Shown here piece after piece: positions 1-11,122 of a DNA stretch of 64,000 nt. The DNA is from Oegoconia quadripuncta. Lineage: Eukaryota; Arthropoda; Insecta; Lepidoptera; Autostichidae. The notes under the pieces were generated by a model. It ran no database searches, was not told the origin of the DNA, and worked only from the letters and a program-made list of their open reading frames with translations. A program made the position numbers and the translations under genes. Where the stretch lies: positions 17,729,771 to 17,793,770 of the forward strand of contig OX438743.1 of the NCBI GenBank assembly GCA_949316235.1. Direction: 5' to 3'. Every line of letters begins with the position of its first letter. The stretch's first letter is position 1.

Positions 1-66
1 TTCGAACCCGCGACCTTTTGGTATAGCAGTCAGAATTTTTAACCACTACACCAAACAGGTCGTCGT
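1..66 (-). mobile_element. SINE-A (type 2) head, cut by window edge
   Basis: Reverse complement of a tRNA-like head: an A-box-like TTTGGTGTAGTGG and a B-box-like GGTTCGAA. It matches the heads at 29331, 38689, 47600 and 59780. The rest of the element lies to the left of the window. The element is repeated with a fixed body, so this is a SINE head and not a tRNA gene. Confidence 0.75.
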
Positions 67-119
67 ATACATTATGATGTCTACATACAGCAATACGAGA
101 AAATATACTTCCAGTAGTA

Positions 120-300
120 ATAGGAAAGAGAGGAAGGGGAAGACCTAGGCGTAATTACTTTGACCAAGTGAAAGAGAAGGTGAATGTCGTGTCGTACCAA
201 GAGGTTAAAACGAGGGCGGAAAGTAGAGAGACATGGTCGTTACTCCACCGACAAGAGCATAGCTCTTAAATTGAAGAAGAAGTAATTTGTACAAAATTAC
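120..300 (+). mobile_element. RTE-type LINE 3' end (RT C-terminus)
   Basis: Conceptual translation reads like the extreme C-terminus of insect RTE-type reverse transcriptases: a GRRGRPRRNYFDQVKEKV segment, then VVSYQEVKTRAESRE and LHRQEHSS before a stop. The 3' end is a GAA-type short tandem tail (attgaagaagaag). A second copy of the same 3' end lies at 25583-25949. It is 5'-truncated and non-functional. Confidence 0.8.
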
Positions 301-385
301 ATACATACATAAAGTCCCGTCTGTTTCCCATATAGGGGTAGGCAGAGACCACAGATTTCCACTACGATCCTGACACACCTCTTTG
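298..385. repeat. Dispersed repeat fragment (acatacataaagtc family)
   Basis: Begins acatacataaagtcccgtc and continues with a tataggggtaggcagagac segment. Related pieces lie at 18397-18440, 30570-30790, 56737-56960 and 57710-57760. No coding capacity was seen. The assignment to one family rests on visual matching of short blocks. Confidence 0.5.
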
Positions 386-414
386 TAAAAAATCACTTCT
401 CAGAAAGAATCATA

Positions 415-530
415 TACCTTTGTGTATTGCCTTTTGTGTATCGTACTTTCTGTCCTATGTTTTTTTCAATGTGTGTGTGTATACTTATATGCAACAAAGT
501 GTTAAAATAAAACAAATAAATAAAATAATA
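415..530 (+). mobile_element. LINE/SINE 3' tail fragment
   Basis: Shares the block ending in gcaa(c/t)aaagtgtt plus (AAAT)n with copies at 2299-2432, 3892-4038, 6335-6462, 6560-6668, 35322-35465 and 63785-63890. All are 5'-truncated and carry only the 3' untranslated part and the polyadenylation-like AATAAAG. Confidence 0.6.
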
Positions 531-842
531 TACCTATCGCATTGGTATTTTGAAGTCAGAAAGTTGTTTTTAGGGTTCCTTATCCAAATGACAAAAACAG
601 AATCGCTATAGTTTCTTCCTTTCTCCGTCTGATTTTATTTCGATTATTGTATCTTTAGATAGAGCCTCCGAAGTGACAAAAAGTATGTTCCAAACTTTTT
701 AACTAAAGCAATTATCCGTTACCAACAGACTTAATTATGAGGCCAACACCATGGCTTATAAATCTTTTGATGGTCATATAACGATTTATAGCTGTTAGGA
801 TTAAAGGCAGATGCATCCTACGAAACCCTTAATTGATGCATA

Positions 843-1083
843 GACGACCGATTGGTGTAGTGGATAGTGACCCTATCAGCGAAACCAACGGTTGCGGGTT
901 CGAATCCCGCGACGGGTAAATGTTTGTGTGATGAATATGAACATTTACTCCCGAGTCTTGGATGTTTATATAAATATTTATGTATGTTTATCCGTTATCT
1001 AGTATCCATAGCACAAGCTTTGCTTAGTTTGGGACTAGATGATTGGTGTAAGTGTCCGAAATATTTATTTATTATTTATTTAT
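843..1083 (+). mobile_element. SINE-A (type 1), near full length
   Basis: Complete tRNA-derived SINE. The head (843-920) has A-box-like TTGGTGTAGTGGATAGTG and B-box-like GGTTCGAATCC. A fixed body follows (tgtgtgatgaatatgaacat, gtttatataaatatttatg, ggtgtaagtgtccgaaat) and then a (TTTA)n tail. At least seven further full or partial type 1 copies occur in the window on both strands. Confidence 0.9.
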
Positions 1084-1910
1084 ATCCGGCACGCACTTGA
1101 TCGGTTTCTATTAATTCACAGCAGTTAAAGAAATCTTGTAAAATCTATGGATAACTTTATCACAAAAGTACTTTTCAGATCTATTCTCAGAATTTGTCTC
1201 TTCTTTTAGACGGTGAATGTGATCAACCGAAAGTACCTATGGTATTTTATTTAGTATATTTTTGTATGTCTCATCTGGCAACACCAGTGTGCGTGTGTGC
1301 GCTGGCGCTAGCTACTACGTTATAGTGTACGGGACGTTTCTCTTGAGTATTAAATGATAAAGAGATATTAAACAAGTGAGCTTGCTTATCCTATACTCCT
1401 GCGCCGACCTCGCATTCAGCAGCCGACGTGAGCATCGACAGTGAAGGTACCTACACGGGAATCGAACTTCAAATAACGACGATTACTTAAAAATCTTGAT
1501 TTGATAATACCTACTTTATATTTACAGACCAAACTCCAACACGAAGTTCAAAGTCTAGGATTAGATATTATCTAAAGAACATACATACTTCCGAGGACAT
1601 TTTATGATCAGATTACTACCTACATGTAGAGATAATTTGTACCAACAATAACAAACGCTATTAAGAACAAATAATAATTAATGTGTTTAAAATATATTTT
1701 TATTCTCGTTGGTGTAGTAAAAGGACATCCCAGGACGAAATCCCGGTCAAGTGCTGGCATTTAGTGAGAACAGTTTACGGGTTTGTTAAAGGCCTTCCCT
1801 TTAGATTAAGCGTAATCATCACATATGATGATGTTTGTGTTGCTCGTAGCAGTAGAATATTACCGTCCAGCAACAGCAGTCCAACCGTCTCTTCCCGTGG
1901 GTGTCGTAAA
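1084..1910. other. Gene-free stretch
   Basis: No supported coding exon. A segment at about 1266-1440 opens with TGTATGTCTCATCTGGCAAC and could be an old solo LTR, but I see no partner copy or flanking duplication to prove it. Short open frames here lack any recognisable protein similarity. Confidence 0.5.
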
Positions 1911-2047
1911 ACGACCGATTGGTGTAGTCGATAGTGACCCTGTCAGTGAAATCAACGGTTGCGGGTTCGAGTCCGCGAGGGGTAAATATTTGTGTGATGA
2001 ATATGAATATTTTATTCGCGCGTCATTGATGTTTACATACATTATGT
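1911..2047 (+). mobile_element. SINE-A (type 1), 3' truncated
   Basis: The head with A- and B-box-like motifs and the first part of the body are present. Similarity fades after the gtttacata block, so the 3' half is missing. Confidence 0.85.
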
Positions 2048-2154
2048 CCATGGATTCCGGAAGAGCGACGATTTTTAAACATCTATTGAGTCGGTAAATT
2101 TTTGAGATTCAGTGACAAAGGAACTGGGGCTACCTCAAACAGCAAATTCAACAG

Positions 2155-2480
2155 GTTAATAATAAATGAATAAATATTTTGGACATTTACATAAAATTAT
2201 CTAGTCCCAAACTAGTCAAAGTCTGTACGTTACTAGAGAATGGGTATATATACATAAATATTTATATAAACAAATGGAAATAAATGTTTATTTATTATTT
2301 ATTTATTTAACACTTTATTGCATGTAAGTATACAAACATACATTGAACAAACATAGGACAGAAATTACAATACACAAAAGGCGAGCTTATCTCTGTAAGA
2401 GATTTCTTCCAGCAAACCCTCGGAAGGAAAAAAAACAATTTAATCAATGTTCGTATTCATCACACGAAATTTACCCTTAG
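2155..2480 (-). mobile_element. SINE-A body split by a LINE tail
   Basis: The 3' half of a minus-strand SINE-A lies at 2155-2298, and a scrap of its body (caaacatttaccc-like block) at 2448-2478. Between them, at 2299-2432, sits a minus-strand LINE-tail fragment of the family seen at 35322-35465. This is a nested insertion. Confidence 0.65.
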
Positions 2481-2696
2481 CTAGTTTCAAACTGGTTCGG
2501 TTTCGAGGGCATGGTCAGTTTGCACGAATCGGTAGTCGAATGATGGCAGTTTTTTAGAAACCCTGATCCACAGTATGAACACTACGGTTTCCGTCTTCCA
2601 TAGTCATGGAGAATAGACAGCGTGTCAAGATCTATTTCCGTGTTGTTGTTAATACTTTTTATTTTATTTTATTTTTTATTTATTTTTTATTTTATT

Positions 2697-5600
2697 TTTT
2701 TTCAAAATCAAAATCAAAAATATTTTATTCATGTAGGATACAAAAATATCACTTATTGAAAGTCAACATGTTATTATTTTTTTTTTTAAACTACATCGCT
2801 TCGCAAGGTGTTATGGTTAGGGAGAAGAAGCGACAAGAAACTCCGCAACAACACATCTTTTCAATTTGTTTCCATCTTTACAATAATATTACATTTTAAT
2901 ATTACATATTACAAAACAATAGCAATTAACATAACGACCAGCTAACACCAGACCTCCTTATCGCCTAAATAATCATCTATCCTGTAATAACCCTTCTTAC
3001 ACAGAGTTTCTTTAATGTGGCGTTTAAATTTCTGCTCTGTTAAACTCAATACATGTTCTGGTATTTTATTGTAAAAGCGTATGCTGTGTCCCACAAAGGA
3101 TGTGCTAACCTTGCTAAGTCTAAATTGTGGAATTTCAATTTTATTTTTGTTTCTAGTATTCAAATTATGATTATCAGAATGTTTACGAAATAGGCATATA
3201 TTTTTGCGTACATACATTATACTGTCATACCTATATATATTGAGATGCAACAGTTAAAATACTTATTTCTTTAAACAGTTCTCTTAGAGAATCACGGAAG
3301 CGTAAATTATATATTGCTCTGATTGCTCTTTTTTGTAGAACAAATATTGTTTGAATATCTGCAGCCCTACCCCACAGTAGTATACCATAAGACATAATGC
3401 TATGAAAGTAGCTAAAATAAACGAGCCTCGCTGTTTTAATGTCAGTAAGTTGTCTAATCTTACGAACAGCATAAGCAGCTGAACTGAGCCTGCTCGCAAG
3501 TGTCTCAATATGCGACCCCCACTGTAGTGTGGAGTCCAAAGTGATGCCAAGAAAAACAGTGTTCTCAACAAATTCCAATGCTTCACTATTCAACTTTAGG
3601 TTGTTTTCCCCCTGCCTTACATTAGGTAAGGAAAACTTAATACATTTGGTTTTCTTAGCATTTAGGACTAAATTATTCACAGTAAACCAGTTCGAAACCT
3701 GTGAAAGAGTATCGTTTACATCGTCAATATCATTCGACCCTCTCTTTATTTTGAATATAAATGAAGTGTCATCAGCAAACAACACAATATCAACCAGGTT
3801 CCGAACTAAATAAGGCAAGTCGTTAATATAAACTAAAAACATAAAAGGACCCAGAATTGATCCTTGAGGCACTCCCATTTTCACAAAAGATCCAGTCATA
3901 TCTCTCTTTCGTAGGTCTGCTGGAAGAAATTTCATTGTAGAAATAAGCAGAACCTGTTGTGTCGTCTCTATTATGTTGTATCTGTATGTCTTTTTTTCTT
4001 GTGTGCAATAAATGATAAATAAATAAATAAATAAAGATTTTTCCAGATTTACTTGAACTTTTTGAATTCTATTTTCTAAATAAGAAGTTAATAAGTCGAG
4101 GGCTTTGCCGTGCACCCCATAATGTTCTAATTTAAATAAAAGCGTTTTGTGATCGACACAATCGAATGCCTTTGAAAGATCGCAAAACACACCGATTGCA
4201 TCGCTGCGATCTTCCCAGGCATTATAAATATTTTTAATTAGAGCTACACCAGCATCCGTTGTCGAGCGACCGTTAGTAAAGCCAAACTGTTTATCATGTA
4301 GTAGTCCATTTGTATTGAAATGACACAGTATTTGACCCAGAATAAGTTTCTCAAAAATTTTACTAAGTACAGGTAGAATGGAGATGGGCCTGTAATTATT
4401 GAGATCGTTTTTACATCCTGATTTAAAGAGAGGTACAACCTTACTATGTTTCATCAGTTCAGGAAAGACACCTTGATCAATACTCGCATTGAAAATTAAG
4501 GCTAAGTAAGGAGCGATCGTAGTAACAATATGACTCAACAGCTTTACCGACATGCCCCAGACATCTTCAGCTTTTTTTAACTTTAGCGTTTTGAAAGCCT
4601 TTATAACTTCGAGAGGGTCAACATACCTAAATTTAAAAATAGTGTGGCATTTTTTTACATTAGTTACCATCAATGATTTAGCACGATTTGGTGACGAATC
4701 TAGTATTTCAGTAGTTTTGACTGGAATATTTACAAAAAAATTTTCAAAATGCTGAGCTACTTCTATATCGCGATTGATAAGTCTATTATTAATTTTAATT
4801 GAATATCCATTGTCACGTGGTTTAACACATGACGTTTCCCTATTTATAACCTTCCAGACTGCTTTAATCTTGTTATCAGCAATATTTACAATATTACTAA
4901 TGTATCTGGACTTAGCAGCAGTACAAACTTTTTTAAATATTTTTGAATAATTTTTAACAAATTCGCAGAACTCTAGGTCACCCTGCCTAATTGTCCTATC
5001 TTCATAGAGCTGAAACAACTTATCTCTACTTATTCGAATCCCTTTCGTGGCCCAGTTACTGAATTTAAATTTATTTGTATTTTTAACTTTTTTAATTTGA
5101 AAGATTTGTTCAAACTCTTTATTCAAAACATTGAAGAAATCTGTATAAAATTTATCACAGTCAATTGTTTCAGACGAAGGTAAAGGTAATTTATTTAGCA
5201 AAACTTCTTTATATATTTCTACTTTTTCTACAGGTATAGGTCTAGTAATGAATTCTACTGTGGGATTGGATAACTTAATTAACGGAAAAGCAACAAGTTG
5301 CCCACAGTGATCAGACCTTAAACAGTTTAGTATAGACTGATCAATGAAATTACAGTTACAGAAAAAGTTATCTATGCAAGTGGCTGTAGATTCAGTGATT
5401 CTAGTAGGCTCTAGGAATACGTTGTTTAAATTAAAAGACTTAAATAAACTTATTATTCGAGTAGTCAACGACTTCTGCTCCAGCAAATCTACATTAAAAT
5501 CACCACAGACTATAACTGACTTTGTCCCTCTAGTTACTAGTTTTAGCACATCTTCCATGACCGACTCAAACAAATTAAAGTTGTAAACATAAGGAGGTCT

Positions 5601-5822
5601 GTATACGCAAATAACAATGTAATTCTCCAACTCCACAGATGAAAGTTCAATAGTACATTCAATCGAAAGTGCAACAACATCTTTGCGTTCCTTCGCTTTT
5701 AAATTATTTTTAATTAAAATTAAGGAACCTCCATGTGTCTTAAATTGTCGATGGAATGAACTAATACAATAATAATTGTCATTTGAGATAATCATTTCGG
5801 TTTGTTTTAGCCAATGTTCATT
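2697..5822 (-). mobile_element. 5'-truncated non-LTR retrotransposon (EN-RT ORF2)
   Basis: One open frame runs from 5795 down to 3231 (854 codons), and the last ~100 codons continue in another frame (3250 to 2942). The N-terminal part is an AP-type endonuclease lacking its first motifs: VYRPP, CGDFNVD, PTRITESTATCIDNFF and a SDH motif are visible. The reverse transcriptase has GVPQGSILGP, an FADD active-site box and FLGITLDSTLQWG. The frameshift lies in a short TA repeat near 3231-3250. The 3' UTR ends at about 2697 in a (TTTTGA)n-like tail, as in the CR1/Jockey/Daphne group; the exact clade is not determined. The 5' break is at about 5822, where the frame still reads NEHWLKQTE. A 147-bp insertion interrupts the RT. 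The element is therefore dead despite its long frame. Confidence 0.9.
3892..4038 (+). mobile_element. LINE-tail insertion inside the RT frame
   Basis: A 147-bp insert in the opposite orientation to its host LINE, ending in AATAAATGATAAAT repeats. A 6-bp direct repeat (aaagat) lies at 3886-3891 and 4033-4038. Removing the insert joins the RT text as ...VNLEKS/FVKMGVPQGS..., the expected order. Its length is a multiple of three with no stop in the host frame, so the ORF stays open. Confidence 0.8.
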
Positions 5823-5825
5823 TTT

Positions 5826-5950
5826 ATATGAGAGAGCGGCAAACGAGCATGCGGGTCACCTAATGGAAAGTAATCACCGCCGCCCATGGACACCCGCAAC
5901 ACCAAAAGGGTCTTCTATTACCTTTCTAGGCGTTTAATGTAACTTGAACA
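5826..5950. repeat. Dispersed repeat (gagcggcaaacgagc type)
   Basis: Contains gagcggcaaacgagcatgcg and ccgccgcccatggacacccg, blocks recurrent in lepidopteran repeats. It abuts the 5' break of the LINE. Weakly related text occurs at 52830-53180 and 59596-59700. Confidence 0.5.
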
Positions 5951-6334
5951 AATATTTAGTGATAATTTTGATAACTTTACATCTCAAGTTACATTTTTAT
6001 ATGTTATTCAAAGTCGCCGTCAAGGAGCATTTCCTGGTACTTTAATCTGTGTTCTCTTCTTAGCTTCTCTCTATACCTTAGCACAATCCTGTTGTCGCTT
6101 ATTATTATTATTATTTTATATATCAGTAAATATTTATTTAGTACACCTATATATTTACGTTTGTATTTTGTTGCTATTTTATAAATGTTATGTTTAAGTA
6201 GGTATATTTGTCTATTGATCTATGTATGTATGTGTATGTAAATATATGAAATTTATTGACGTAGTTTGTATCTGCATCCCTATTTAATACCGCACAACCT
6301 ACCTATTTCAAATGTACTGTCCTTATACCCAACG

Positions 6335-6668
6335 GTTGCCTGGAAGAGATCGCTTTTAGTGATAAGGTCGCCAAATTGTACATTCTATTCTTACCACTTT
6401 TCTGAAACTGTATTTTCTTATCTGTTGTGCAATAAAGTGTATTTGTATTGTATTGTATTGTATGTTATTCATGTGTAGGTATATAGTCATTAGTGTGTAG
6501 GTAGTTTAGTTTTAGTTTAAATTTGCTGTAATTTATATACGCACAATCTACTGTTTTCTAACTAACCCTATGGTTCATGGGAAGAGTCCGCCGTTATACT
6601 CGTACTCTGTATCTATGTAAGATTTGTGTATTGCCTCTTTATACAATAAAGCGTTTACATACAAACAA
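6335..6668 (+). mobile_element. Two LINE/SINE 3' tails in the same orientation
   Basis: Blocks at 6335-6462 and 6560-6668 both have the ggaagag.tc.cc...gt.tt pattern and end in gcaataaagtg or acaataaagcg. They are 5'-truncated tails of the family found inside the RT at 3892. Confidence 0.6.
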
Positions 6669-6775
6669 ACAGTCTGAATCAAAGTTTCCTATCAGTATTT
6701 CTATTAAAATTCGGAAACAAATTGTTAATAACTTTTTTGGCGCAAAAATTGATTTCATAAGTTTGTATCCAAAGT

Positions 6776-6936
6776 ACAATGGTGTCGATTCGGATGTACA
6801 CCAACTAAACTAAACTAAAACCAGTTTTGAAGTGGTGCCGTCGCATCGTACTGTTCCATGGAGAAAGAGATAGTATTAATTTAAAACTGGTTTTAGTTTA
6901 GTTTAGTTGGTGTACATCCGAATCGACACCATTGTT
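6776..6936. repeat. Near-perfect inverted repeat (MITE-like)
   Basis: Left arm 6776-6830 and right arm 6881-6936 are almost exact reverse complements over about 54 bp (for example ggatgtacaccaactaaact against its complement), separated by ~50 bp. No ORF. This has the structure of a foldback or miniature inverted-repeat element. Confidence 0.8.
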
Positions 6937-7595
6937 ATAATTACTATAGTTGTTTATCCTAACTGTAAGCTTTGTTTACCTATAAGTAATTGTGCATCGT
7001 AATTAGGTATCTATGTACTGAGTAAATCTTGATGCTATTGTCAGATGTAACAAGTGTTGATAAGCCTATTAAATAAAATAAAACTAAATAGTGTTTTTGT
7101 ACAAAAAAATTACCTAATTATTTTTGAAAAAGTATAAGTAGAAATTGGGTCAGGGTTATTACACGCGCATATTGCTTACATTACTAAGTAGATAGGTAAG
7201 TACTTACTTCAAGTGACACTCCTTTAACGCTGAAATTTCTTCCTAAATCGAATCTGCCACCAAACAGTCTGTGTCTGACCCCACTGCCCTTCAAACGGAT
7301 CAACAAAGAATTATAACACATTATCACAGCCAAATTTGACAATTCTACTTTAAATTATGTCCTTCCGTACACTTGATATTTCGCGCGATAATTTTGCTCA
7401 AATATTTTATTGTTGTACTAATAAAGATACATCTAAGTCGATAACATGCTGTTAACTGCGATAGTATAAAGCGACATTTGCTCTTGTGCCTTCAATAATG
7501 CTCCAGTGACGTTGTTGATAAAGTAATATTCAGTTTTACATCACACATACACACATACCTACGTACAGAATCAGTCTATGAACGTTCATATGCAA

Positions 7596-8370
7596 CAGTG
7601 AGTTTTCCGCCGCTATAATTATTTACCAGTTATGATTTATGGCACTGAAACTATGGGCTTCATAAAAAAGGTCAAGGTCATGTAACGAGCAATAGATAGA
7701 GCGATGCTCAGCGTTTCACTATGAGATCGAATTAGCAATGGGGAAATCCATACAAGAAAAAGATTAATAAATAATAAATATATATATATATATATATATT
7801 TCGGACACTTACACCAGGAAAAAACTCTTTAGGAAAGGACCATAAGTTTCTGGTTTGAATGTTTTACAGGTTTCAGTCTGGAAAAAAAAGAATTTGCATT
7901 ACAATGACAGAAACACAAAGTCAAATCAAAGGCCTACTAAAATAAATAAATTAAATAAATATTTCGGACACTTACACCAAAGCTTGTGCTATGGATACTA
8001 GATAACGGATAAACATACATAAATATTTATATAAACATCCATGACTCAGGAATAAATGTTCATATTCATCACACAAACATTTACCCGTCGCGGGATTCGA
8101 ACCCGCGGCCGTTGGTTTCGCTGACAGGGTCACTATCCACTACACCAATCGGTCGTCATCGTAATAAGTTGAAGTGGCAGTAGGAAGGGCACGTAGCTCG
8201 AGTAACTAACCGGCAATAGGGCATTAAAGATCTTGAGTGGAGACCACGCCGGCAAGTCACTGCTACGTAGGATGTCCATTCAAGGGTGGACAGACGACCT
8301 GATGAAGGTTGTGGGAAATCGTTGGATGCAGGCCACTTCCAACCGGTCGCTCTGAAGATCTATGGGAGGA
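7596..8370 (+). pseudogene. RTE-type RT remnant split by a SINE insertion
   Basis: Translation of 7596-7765 resembles RTE reverse transcriptase (CVLPVMIYGTET, RAMLSVSLRDRI). After the interruption at 7766-8158, 8160-8370 continues the same protein (KLKWQ-AGHVAR, RPRRQV, GWTDDLMKVVGNRWMQ, RSL). Stops and frame changes are present. It is a decayed 3' coding fragment. Confidence 0.75.
7766..8158 (-). mobile_element. Chimeric SINE-A carrying MMS19 intron/exon sequence
   Basis: Read on the minus strand: a full SINE-A with intact head (8158-7942), then 7939-7878, which matches the end of MMS19 intron 3 including the polypyrimidine tract and AG acceptor, then 7877-7827, identical over 51 nt to the first 51 nt of MMS19 exon 4 (60731-60781). 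It closes with a second SINE-A 3' end (gtgtaagtgtccgaaat) and a (TA)n run at about 7777-7800. The source locus at 60430-60781 has the same order, SINE-A then intron end then exon 4. The whole block interrupts an RTE remnant. Confidence 0.88.
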
Positions 8371-8375
8371 GAGGA

Positions 8376-8740
8376 TATTTTTTTTTATTGACAAGTGATG
8401 AGCAATTGACCTCAATCACACCTGACGTTAAGTGAAGATGAGGCCGAAGGTGGAAGCGTACTAACCTAGAAACCCCATCTCTTATGGAGGACTATCTTAT
8501 CTCTGACAACTGGAACACATTGCTGTTTGGCAGCAGATTTAGAGATAAGATGGACCACCATCTTGGACTGGACTACCAAGCTAGAGAGCTAGACATTTAA
8601 CATTTTAAATGGTTGGTGGCAGGGCATTCCCGACCACCAATCAAACTGAGTACTAAACATGTACCCCGCTGGTATTGGACCCGCGACCTTCCGATGCGTA
8701 AACCCTATGTCGATTACATTGAACCACGGAGGTAGTTGAA
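8376..8740 (-). mobile_element. SINE-B, near full length
   Basis: Second tRNA-derived family, about 330 bp. The head on the minus strand carries a degraded B-box (GGTCCAATACC), and the 3' end lies next to the T-run at 8378-8386. The body has the ttggtggcagggcat and ggtgtgattgaggtc blocks. It contains small internal rearrangements. Confidence 0.8.
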
Positions 8741-8742
8741 AA

Positions 8743-9767
8743 AGATGTGATGATGAAAGAACGTAAGGTTCCATACGACGCCAAATTCTCGAACAATAGT
8801 TTATCTGCTTGAAAGGATGTCAAAGAGTTCGAACAAAAATTGTATGACTTTTACAGAATAGGTGACGAAGGGTGCGTTTCCATCAGAACTGTAGCTAAGC
8901 GTCGAAAATATCCACCAATATCATTACCGGATCAGGAAAATGAAGTGATGCTATTGGTAGATTTTTTCCTCGCGCACGGCTTAGCTACCTCGCGCAGTTA
9001 GACATGGACACATATTTTGCATGAAATATACTAATTAAAATTGTAGAATAACTATCTATATAATTATGGCCAGTACTTACTATAGTAGCAAAAAATAGGG
9101 AGGTATATAGGTAAAGAAAAAATTACGAATGAACTATGAATATACGAGTAAAGAAGAGGACTTCCTAGACCTTGGTTAATGGAGCAGCGACGAGACGGGA
9201 AAACATTATCTACATAGAATTACATAGAGTCTGGGTTATGGTAGTAGAAGATGTTCATATCTTTTCAGAGGCTTTTAAAAAGAAAATGCTATATTCTCGC
9301 CTTTCTCCTCTCTAGCATGCTATTTATAATAATATATTTATAAGTCTAACTGAGAAAGAAGAGTGTTATCGCCATTGTTACTAAGTAGATTACTTGTTAA
9401 ACGATGTAAATGTAGATTTAAAATCCATTCCACTAATGACATTGAAGCGGCTGTAAAATCTAGATTGATTCAGGTAGTAATACCTGGAACTAATACTTAC
9501 TTACTTATATAATACGAGGAATTTCTATCGAAAATATTCTTGTGAAAATAATTCTCTGCGTTTTAATAAGCAGGTAGGGTACGTAATGAACGGATGATGA
9601 TTAAAAGCAAACATTCAAAAAATATTATTTTATACTAAATACTGTAGGATACCACAGTAAGCTTTTAAAGTACCTACTTAGTCCAGCTCTATCAATTTAG
9701 ATCTTTTAAAACATCTTTTACATTTCTAACTGAAAGCAGGTACCTGCATTAGTCTTCTCCATAGGAT
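8743..9767. other. Gene-free stretch
   Basis: No coding exon or recognisable domain. A block near 8869 (gggtgcgtttccatcagaac) resembles text common in insect miniature elements, but I could not delimit an element. Confidence 0.4.
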
Positions 9768-9985
9768 GACGACCGATTGGTGTAGTGGATAGTGATGCTT
9801 TCAGCGAAATCAACGGTTACGGGTTCGGATCCCGAGAAAGGTAAATGTTCGTGTGATGAATACGAACATTTATTCCCGAGTAATGGATGTTTATATAAAT
9901 ATTTATGGTTTATACACAGTACAATCTTGCTTAGTTTGGGGCTAGTTGATTGGTGTAAGGGCCGAAATATTTATTCATTTAGAAA
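9768..9985 (+). mobile_element. SINE-A (type 1)
   Basis: Head with TTGGTGTAGTGGATAGTG and a mutated B-box (GGTTCGGATCC), then the standard body and tail. The central body has a short deletion. Confidence 0.85.
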
Positions 9986-10138
9986 ACCACTATTCCAGCG
10001 TAGCAATTACGACAAATTCTCCTACGAAAGCTATACAAATCAGGTTTTGGGAAAGGCTTAAGTCTGTTTAATGCATTGAAATCTTCCACATTTGTTTTCC
10101 ATGCCCTTGGACTTGGCTAGAATACTTAACTAATAATT

Positions 10139-10350
10139 TGCTGAGTTTGGGACTAGATGATTGGTGTAAGTGGCCGAAATTATGATTATTATTAAGAGCC
10201 CATAGTGTCCCACTGCTGAGCAAAGGCCTCCCTCATCTGTTATAAGTAATATGTAATAATAATAATAGATGATTGGTGTAAGTGGCCGAAATTATTATTA
10301 TTACGAGCCCATAGTGTCCCACTCAGGCCTCCCTCATCTGTTATAAGTAA
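10139..10350 (+). repeat. Tandem duplication of a SINE-tail/repeat chimera
   Basis: The block agatgattggtgtaagtgg, SINE-A tail, then gagcccatagtgtcccact and ggcctccctcatctgttata occurs at 10155-10247 and again at about 10267-10350. The second copy has a short deletion (gctgagcaaa missing). The gcccatagtgtcccact part is a separate dispersed repeat. Confidence 0.7.
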
Positions 10351-10744
10351 TTCCCGCGACCTTCATAAGGTTGTCCCAGCTTTAAAATATATCTATTTTG
10401 TACTTTATTACTATTTTTGCTCCTTCTGTCGATCGCTCTATCTCTTTCTGCTGTCTTAAAACCCCTCACTGGTTACTGTATATTTTACCGAATAACTGAT
10501 ATTTTCTCTGTTAACACTAGAATATCCTACATCCTTACCTACCTATATTAAAGGATAAAATTATGCGTAATAGGAGCATTAGCAAGGTCTACTTGTTATA
10601 TAAAGTATCAACAACAAGACACGTGACCGATGTGCATATTCCTAACGCAAATGCAGTTTTATTAGCCTTGATCAGAGACTATGCAAAGTGGATCGTGCAG
10701 AGATGAGATTGGGTAAGAATAAGAAATATTATTTTATTTTTAAA

Positions 10745-10890
10745 TACATTTTTTTTAAGCACGACGGGTTAGCACTTGACCTCAATCACACTTGACTTTA
10801 AGTGAAGATGAGGCCAAAGGTGTTAGCGTACTGACCCGGAAACCTCATCTTATTTGGGGGACTGGCTATCTTATCTTCAGAGATAAGATG
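10745..10890 (-). mobile_element. SINE-B 3' portion
   Basis: Minus-strand 3' half with the ctcaatcacac.tgac.ttaag and gtactgacccggaaac blocks, truncated before the head. Confidence 0.75.
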
Positions 10891-10994
10891 TCAACATCTA
10901 GATTAGATTAGATTTATTTAGTTCACTTTCACAATCACAATGTCATATCATACATTACAGTTTCGTAAATTAATGAAATCTAATCTAAGTAATA

Positions 10995-11122
10995 TTATAA
11001 ATGCAAAAGTTTGGATGTTTGTTTGTTTGTTGCTCAACCACCGCGAAACGGATGAACGGATTTGGATGAAATTTGGTAGAAAGGTAGAACATACCGTCAA
11101 CAAACAAACAACAAAGAAACAA
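10995..11122 (+). repeat. Dispersed repeat (gaaacggatgaacggattt type)
   Basis: Contains ggatgaacggatttggatga and aatttggtag, blocks recurrent in lepidopteran repeats (compare 27480-27665). It ends directly at the head of a SINE-B. Confidence 0.6.

Noticed and set aside
843..930. tRNA gene (A- and B-box present)
   Set aside because: The same head occurs with a fixed SINE body in more than a dozen places; no complete cloverleaf isolated from a body was found.
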